DNA of 9,715 nt from contig DASRUX010000143.1 in NCBI GenBank assembly GCA_035655235.1, forward strand, positions 1 through 9,715, given 5' to 3'. The notes beneath the pieces are model-generated. The model worked only from the letters and a program-made list of their open reading frames with translations. It made no database searches and was not told the origin of the DNA. This DNA comes from JAGTRP01 sp035655235 (GTDB lineage: Bacteria > Pseudomonadota > Gammaproteobacteria > Burkholderiales > Rhodocyclaceae). The position numbers and the translations under genes were made by a program. Below, piece after piece: positions 5,565 through 9,715 of this stretch; the first letter of the stretch is position 1, and every line of letters begins with the position of its first letter.

Positions 5565-8436
5565 TGCCGATCTGGGTGCAGCCCTGCCGGCTAAAATCCA
5601 AAGTGCCCAGGGGGCCGAGGTCGAGGACCAGGCCGAAGCCCAGGGTGAAGATGCCGCCGGTGCTGACGTTGATCTTTACCGGCCCGTTGGTGGGCTGGAG
5701 CACGTTGCCCACGTAAGTGTCGCTGCGGATGGTCTTGTCGGTGGAGAGCCCGATGGCAAAGGTGTTGATGCCGCCCGCCGAGACACTGATGTCGGCGTTA
5801 CCCGTCACCGGCGCCTTGATGGAGCCGATCACGGCGCTGGCCCCGGTATTGACCCCCACCGTGCCGGTGACGATTTCGCCCACATTCACCGATATCCTGG
5901 CGTTGCCGGTCACCGGGGCATCGATCACCGCCACCTCGTTGCGGGCGGTGGTGCTGGCGCCCACCGCGAAGGCGGTGACGCCCAGGGCCTTCACGTTCAC
6001 ATCCAGGTTGCCGCCCACCCGCGCTCCGGGTCCCAGTTCCGCCATGCGGTTGATGGCCGTGCTGGCGCCGCCGATGGAGGCGGAAATGACCGGCCCACTA
6101 TCCACATTGACCGTGGCGTTACCCTGGACCGTGCCGTCGATGTTGCCCAGACCGACGGCGCTGGCGGAGCGGTAGCCGATGGCGGCGGCAATGGCGCCGC
6201 CCGGCTGCACCACCTGGCTGCGATAGTTGCCGCCCACCTTGGCGCCGGGGGCCAGGTTGCCCAGGCGGATGGAGGATTGGGTGCTGGCCCCGATGGCGGC
6301 GCTGACGGCCCCGGTGGATAGCGTGAAGATATTCGAGGTCCCGCCCACCACGCCATCCAGGTTGCCGATCCAGGTGGTCGCCGTGCTGCTGTAGCCGATG
6401 GCGGCATTGACCGCGCCGGCCACTAGGGTGGTCATGTCCGCCCCGCCCGGGCTGCTGCCGCCGATGCTGGCGAGGCGCATGTCCGCCAGGGTATTGGCGC
6501 CGATGGCGGCGTTGATGGCGCCGTCGATGTCCCGCCGGGCGCGGACCCGCCCGACCCGCTGGTTGGAATCGTCGGTCCCCAGGGATTCCATGATCTGCTG
6601 GGCGAAGCTGTTGACCCCGATGGCCGCGTTGACCGCACCCATGGACATGTCGGTGTCCAGCTCGCTAAGCACGATCTTGGCCCCCATGCCGCCGCCCGTG
6701 GCCGCGATGCGTTGGATGGTGGTGGCATTGGCGCCGATGGAGGCGTTGATGTTATCCACCATCACCAGGGTGAGGTTGGTGTCGCCGAGAATCTTCAGGA
6801 AGCGGTCCACCAGATGCTGTTCGGAAAAGGACTGACCATGGGGATGGCGGGGCTGGGTGTTGCCGCCGGGCTGGGAGGAGCCGTCCGAATCGTCGCCTCC
6901 TTCCTCCACCGCCACCGGCGACAGGCTGATGCTGGATATCTGCCGATTGACCCCGGAGAACAGGTCGGAGAGGTTGGTTTCGATCTCGTTCTTCTTGACG
7001 ATCACCGTGTCGGCGGCAGAGTAGAACTTCTTGGACTGCTCATCCTCCGACTTGGCCTGGCCCTCCAGGGCGGATTTCTTGGCACTGGCGTCGGCGTTGG
7101 CCTTGACCGTCTCCGGGATCGGGCAGCTGGCGCAGCAGCAGTGGGAGGTCCACAGGCACTTGCTGCAGCGGTAGCAGTTGCAGTCCTCGTACTGGATGGG
7201 CGGCACATGGACATCGGCAGCCTGCTTGGCGTATTCCTGGGACGCCGTCTTATGCTTCAGGCCCTCCTGCTTGCACGCATCGCTCAGGGTGGCGAAGGCC
7301 TTGTCCAGGCTGTCGTTGATCTTCTGCGACACGTTGGAGACGGCGCCCGATATCTTGCCGCGGATGGTCTCGGTGGCCTGGCCCGTCGCTACGTCGATGC
7401 GTTCCTTGATCCGGCCTTCCACCTTGGCGGTGAAATTATCGATCTCGGCGGAAATGGAACGGGGCGTCGGTCCCTCACCCGGCGTCCGGCGCTTGATCAG
7501 GTCGTCGAGGTCCTTCATGGGAACGTCCTCGGGGGACATGTCCTTGATCTTGTCCCGCAGGGCGGCCCACTTGTCGGCATCGGGATCGGCCGGATCGGCG
7601 GAGCGGATATCCAGGCGGGTGAGCAGGTCGTCCAGGGTGCGCAGGTTGCCGTCCACGTCCCCGGGTTTGCGGATGTCGTCGCCCCGTCGCTCGTCGTCCG
7701 GGACCTGGGGTTCCTCCGGCACCAGGTCCTTGAACTTGGCCAGGAGGTCGGGCGGATCCTTGATGGCTTCGGGGCTGATGGCCTTGTTGATGTTGTCCAC
7801 AATCTTGCGTCCGTCGTCCGGCAGCAGCTTCCCCAGGTCGGATAGGCTGACCTGGGCTTCCTTGAGCCGTCCGGCGGCGTCGTCGGGAATCTTGGTCGTT
7901 ACGCCGGGACCCTGGGGATCGGGCTTGCGCAGGCGGTTGAGGATGTCCATGGGACTGGACGGATCGGCGCTCTCCGGCGAAGGCTTCTGGAGGGCTAGCA
8001 CCACATCCAGGATATGGACGCCGGAGGGCTTGATCACCGGGTTCTCGCCGGGGAGATTGACCATCACATGGGCCTCCAGGCGGCCTGCGTGGATGTCGAG
8101 GGGCGACAGGCCCTCCGTCGATCCACCGTCCCCGCCGCCGGCGGAACTCTGGCCCACGATCTTCAGCCGCTTGAGCTTCAGCTTGCCGAGGGAGGGAATG
8201 GCGGCGTTGTCGGGCAAATCCTCGTCGGCATCGCCGCCGCCCACGGACAGCTTGGCCGCGGTGGCCGCCGCCGGGGCGGTATCGATCATCTTTCGCACTG
8301 CCGGGGCCAGCGGCGCCTTGCCCAGGAGGTCGGAGGCCTCGTCGGCCAGGGCCGGGGCGAGGCCGAGCAACACGCCGGCCGCCAGGCCCCACCAGGGGCT
8401 CCAGGCTGTCTGCCGGCGGAATCGGCGGGGAAGCAT
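5545..8436 (-). CDS. large secreted repeat protein with Cys cluster; likely surface adhesin or anchor exported by the adjacent CsgG-like protein
   Basis: I do not recognise a named family. The start at 8436 has GGAG (8443-8446) 6 nt ahead. An ATG six codons earlier (8454) abuts a GGAGGA with no spacing. From 8436 the product is 963 residues. Residues 1-31 form a Sec signal peptide (RRFRR, then a hydrophobic run, cut after ALA). About 150-330 is acidic and Asp/Pro-rich with short amphipathic helices. About 330-405 is helical, and 419-438 holds eight cysteines and a histidine. About 440-505 is polar and helical, and 510-540 is a Gly/Ser/Gln linker. Residues 557-948 carry eleven repeats of 35-39 residues with a G-A-[IV]-N-A-A-I-G core. 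The chain ends in cysteine, with another ten residues before. The gene follows the CsgG/HfaB-like gene by 24 bp, so co-transcription is likely. Together this suggests a secreted fibre, adhesin or polysaccharide anchor; that role is inferred. Confidence 0.85.
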   Translation of the reverse strand: MLPRRFRRQTAWSPWWGLAAGVLLGLAPALADEASDLLGKAPLAPAVRKMIDTAPAAATAAKLSVGGGDADEDLPDNAAIPSLGKLKLKRLKIVGQSSAGGGDGGSTEGLSPLDIHAGRLEAHVMVNLPGENPVIKPSGVHILDVVLALQKPSPESADPSSPMDILNRLRKPDPQGPGVTTKIPDDAAGRLKEAQVSLSDLGKLLPDDGRKIVDNINKAISPEAIKDPPDLLAKFKDLVPEEPQVPDDERRGDDIRKPGDVDGNLRTLDDLLTRLDIRSADPADPDADKWAALRDKIKDMSPEDVPMKDLDDLIKRRTPGEGPTPRSISAEIDNFTAKVEGRIKERIDVATGQATETIRGKISGAVSNVSQKINDSLDKAFATLSDACKQEGLKHKTASQEYAKQAADVHVPPIQYEDCNCYRCSKCLWTSHCCCASCPIPETVKANADASAKKSALEGQAKSEDEQSKKFYSAADTVIVKKNEIETNLSDLFSGVNRQISSISLSPVAVEEGGDDSDGSSQPGGNTQPRHPHGQSFSEQHLVDRFLKILGDTNLTLVMVDNINASIGANATTIQRIAATGGGMGAKIVLSELDTDMSMGAVNAAIGVNSFAQQIMESLGTDDSNQRVGRVRARRDIDGAINAAIGANTLADMRLASIGGSSPGGADMTTLVAGAVNAAIGYSSTATTWIGNLDGVVGGTSNIFTLSTGAVSAAIGASTQSSIRLGNLAPGAKVGGNYRSQVVQPGGAIAAAIGYRSASAVGLGNIDGTVQGNATVNVDSGPVISASIGGASTAINRMAELGPGARVGGNLDVNVKALGVTAFAVGASTTARNEVAVIDAPVTGNARISVNVGEIVTGTVGVNTGASAVIGSIKAPVTGNADISVSAGGINTFAIGLSTDKTIRSDTYVGNVLQPTNGPVKINVSTGGIFTLGFGLVLDLGPLGTLDFSRQGCTQIGNIGSGC
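5593..6768 (-). repeat. eleven degenerate protein repeats of 35-39 residues
   Basis: In the protein starting at 8436 the core glycine of each unit falls at residues 568, 607, 646, 681, 716, 754, 789, 826, 861, 896 and 935, so the period is 39, 39, 35, 35, 38, 35, 37, 35, 35 and 39. Early units read GAVNAAIGVNS, GAINAAIGANT and GAVNAAIGYSS. Later units drift to GVTAFAVGAST and GGINTFAIGLS and gain a VxGNxxISVN-type beta segment. On the plus strand the units show as recurring CCGATGGCGGCG-like blocks. Alternating small and branched hydrophobic residues with spaced glycines suggest stacked beta-turns (solenoid or amyloid-like). The three best units contain G-x-x-N-x-A, which also occurs in curlin repeats, but the curlin Gln and Ser ladder is absent. 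Confidence 0.85.
7123..7182 (-). other. cysteine-rich motif within the secreted repeat protein
   Basis: Residues 419-438 (numbered from the start at 8436) follow the pattern C-x-C-x2-C-x2-C-x4-H-C-C-C-x2-C: eight cysteines and one histidine in 20 residues. The protein has only three other cysteines (388, 953 and 963). The spacing could bind metal (zinc-ribbon or cluster-like) or form a disulfide knot. The protein carries a Sec signal, so oxidation in the periplasm is to be expected. Confidence 0.75.
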
Positions 8437-8442
8437 GATCGT

Positions 8443-8446
8443 CTCC
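8443..8446 (-). promoter_or_regulatory. ribosome binding site deciding the start of the repeat protein
   Basis: GGAG on the minus strand lies 6 nt ahead of the ATG at 8436-8434. The stronger GGAGGA at 8455-8460 directly touches the upstream ATG at 8454 and leaves no spacing for the ribosome. Both starts keep the signal peptide, so the mature protein is the same. Confidence 0.5.
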
Positions 8447-8460
8447 GGCCTCATTCCTCC

Positions 8461-9715
8461 CTACTTGCCCGTCGCCGCGGGGGCCGGGGCGGTATGGACC
8501 GCGCCTTCGGAAACGGCTGGCAGCAGCGGTGCGGCTGGCGCCGGCGGCAGCTTCATGCTGGACGGGGCCGGGTTGGAGGGATTGAGGAGGTGGGGCTGTT
8601 CGGTGGGATGGGCGCCGTCCCCCTTGGGCACCTCGATGGCGGGCGCCGGGGGCGGCGAGGCTGCTGCCACCTGCTGCCTGTCCTTCCAGGCCCGTTCGAA
8701 AATGGCGAAGTCGACGCCGCTGCCACCGAAGATGTTATGGCGCATCCGGTACTGCATCAGCGCCCGGCGGAATTCCGGCGTCAGGGAACCGTCCTGCTGT
8801 AGCGGGCGCACGTCGGCGCCGGCCATCTTGAGGCTGCGCAGGGTGACCAGGACGAAGTCGGCCCGCTCGGCCTGGGACATCGCCCCGTATTGGGCCCGGG
8901 CTTTGTCCCGTTCCGGGGTGGTCTCGCCGATGGCCGCCAGGCATTCCCAATAGGGCAGGTTGTAGAGCTTGCCGAAGACCTCGATGGTGCCCACTTCCAC
9001 CAAGGCACGCAGTGCCCGGCTCAGGGCGTCGGCCCGGTTCTCGCTGACGCTGTAGACCGCCCCCAGCTTCTTCAGGCTGATGGAAAGCTCGTCGGACGAT
9101 CCCCGCTTTTCGACGCTGAAGGTGTTGGCGGAAAAGACCCCGGGCAGGATCTGGTAGTTGTTCACCAGGCCCATGGCCAGGTCCAGGGAGACGCTGGACA
9201 GGGCTACGGAGTTGGAACCGGAATAGCCGCCGCCCTGGATGTCCTCGGTGATATTGCCGAAGTTGAGGGAACCGCCCCGCTGCTTCATGTAGGGTGAGGT
9301 ATTGATCTGGGTGACGGCCCCCCGGATGAAGAAATCCGGTACCCGTAGCGATCCCTTCTTGGGGTGGCTGCTCTGCAGCGCCACGATGTCCGGGGTCTGC
9401 CGGTCGAACGCGACGAAGCGGATGGCGGCGCTTTCCTTGCTCATCTCGGAAATGGCCGAAATCATCATGTCCCGGGCACCGTAGCCGGCGCCGCCGCGGC
9501 TTTCGGAATAGTCCGGGATGGGGGCGGCGGTAACGTAGATGGGCTCCACCTTGTGCCGGATGAACATCTGGTCCATGCAGGCCAAGCCTTCGGTGAAGCC
9601 GGTCAGGGTGCGCACCGGATAGGTGGCGGAGAGGTTCTCCCGGACATCCTCGGGCGCAGTGACTGGGGCGCCGGAGCATCCGGCCAGGATGGAACCCAGT
9701 AGCGCTGGCGCCAGG
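8461..9715 (-). CDS. CsgG/HfaB-family outer-membrane secretion lipoprotein with C-terminal extension, 5'-truncated by window edge
   Basis: The frame is open to the right edge and ends at TAG 8463-8461, with 417 visible residues. The GTG at 9615 is internal, because the codons upstream of it encode the end of a lipoprotein signal (SILAGC, Cys codon 9676-9678). The first residues of the signal are outside the window. CsgG-family landmarks follow: VTAAPIPDYSE, an FVAFDRQ segment like the CsgG LERQ region, DFFIRGAVTQI, SLDLAMGLVNN, an NTFSVEK segment and VEVGTIEVFGKLYNLPYWECL. CsgG forms a nonameric outer-membrane pore that exports curli subunits; HfaB is its holdfast-anchor relative in Caulobacter. 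Beyond the usual family end this protein adds about 150 residues: a compact part (8683-8868) vaguely like a peptidoglycan-binding fold and a Pro/Ala-rich tail (8464-8658). It is followed after 24 bp by the repeat protein, its likely substrate or partner. Confidence 0.85.
   Translation of the reverse strand, partial: LAPALLGSILAGCSGAPVTAPEDVRENLSATYPVRTLTGFTEGLACMDQMFIRHKVEPIYVTAAPIPDYSESRGGAGYGARDMMISAISEMSKESAAIRFVAFDRQTPDIVALQSSHPKKGSLRVPDFFIRGAVTQINTSPYMKQRGGSLNFGNITEDIQGGGYSGSNSVALSSVSLDLAMGLVNNYQILPGVFSANTFSVEKRGSSDELSISLKKLGAVYSVSENRADALSRALRALVEVGTIEVFGKLYNLPYWECLAAIGETTPERDKARAQYGAMSQAERADFVLVTLRSLKMAGADVRPLQQDGSLTPEFRRALMQYRMRHNIFGGSGVDFAIFERAWKDRQQVAAASPPPAPAIEVPKGDGAHPTEQPHLLNPSNPAPSSMKLPPAPAAPLLPAVSEGAVHTAPAPAATGK
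9676..9693 (-). other. lipobox (lipoprotein signal cleavage site)
   Basis: The codons read S-I-L-A-G-C on the minus strand, with the Cys at 9678-9676 after a hydrophobic run (LAPALLG). This matches the L-[AS]-[GA]-C lipobox cut by signal peptidase II. The residues after Cys are S-G-A, with no Asp at +2, which is consistent with transport to the outer membrane as for CsgG. Confidence 0.85.

Noticed and set aside
5593..6768. Classical curlin (CsgA) repeats or a CRISPR/DNA tandem array
   Set aside because: The curlin Ser-x5-Gln pattern is missing and the units are 35-39 residues rather than about 22. At DNA level the units are too diverged for a CRISPR or simple tandem repeat.
6712..7845. Plus-strand open frame of 377 codons within the repeat protein gene
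   Set aside because: Gly/Val/Leu-rich shadow of the opposite strand. It has no start signal or motif and conflicts with the signal peptide and repeat evidence on the minus strand.
7178..8953. Long plus-strand open frame (591 codons) opposite the repeat protein and CsgG-like genes
   Set aside because: It is antisense to two well-supported genes, has Ser/Arg-rich composition with no recognisable domain, and arises from the GC-rich codon pattern of the minus strand.
8735..9679. Second minus-strand frame of 314 codons inside the CsgG-like gene
   Set aside because: Shifted-frame shadow rich in Arg, Gly and Pro. The CsgG motifs and lipobox lie in the other frame.
1..9715. tRNA or rRNA genes, insertion sequences, CRISPR arrays
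   Set aside because: No cloverleaf-like segment, rRNA block, transposase frame, terminal inverted repeats or regularly spaced direct repeats were seen by eye.

Overview
The window is GC-rich, densely packed DNA from a Gram-negative bacterium. Two outer-membrane proteins, a lipoprotein signal and Sec signal peptides are visible. The gene families (an EpsL-type barrel protein, a PF14907 nucleotidyltransferase-like protein, a WcaI/WcaJ pair) suggest a proteobacterium, most likely a betaproteobacterium of the Rhodocyclaceae type. That placement is an inference from family content and codon style, not from a marker gene.

Left two thirds (1-5532, + strand): the end of an exopolysaccharide locus. 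In order it holds the 3' part of a PF14907-type protein, an AT-richer intergenic stretch with a candidate promoter and a 12-bp palindrome, a small secreted Ala-rich protein of unknown function, an EpsL-like outer-membrane beta-barrel, a WcaI-type glycosyltransferase, and a WcaJ-type undecaprenyl-phosphate hexose-1-phosphate transferase whose start overlaps the wcaI stop. WcaJ would begin the lipid-linked repeat unit, WcaI would add the next sugar, and the barrel may help the polymer across the outer membrane. The polymerase, flippase and chain-length genes are not in the window.

Right third (5545-9715, - strand): two genes that read towards the polysaccharide locus, with only 12 bp between the converging stop codons. 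The first is a CsgG/HfaB-family outer-membrane lipoprotein whose 5' end is cut off by the right edge. Its lipobox is still visible, and it carries an unusual C-terminal extension with a Pro-rich tail. The second, 24 bp downstream, encodes a large (about 963 aa) Sec-exported protein. It has an acidic Asp/Pro-rich region, a dense cysteine cluster, and eleven C-terminal repeats of 35-39 residues with a G-A-[IV]-N-A-A-I-G core.

The most interesting reading is that the minus-strand pair is a curli/holdfast-anchor-like secretion module: a CsgG/HfaB-type channel with its own large repetitive surface substrate, next to genes for a secreted polysaccharide. In Caulobacter, HfaB with HfaA and HfaD fixes the polysaccharide holdfast to the cell. 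Here an unrecognised repeat protein would take the anchor or adhesin role. The channel call rests on recognisable sequence; the substrate role is inferred from gene order and architecture.
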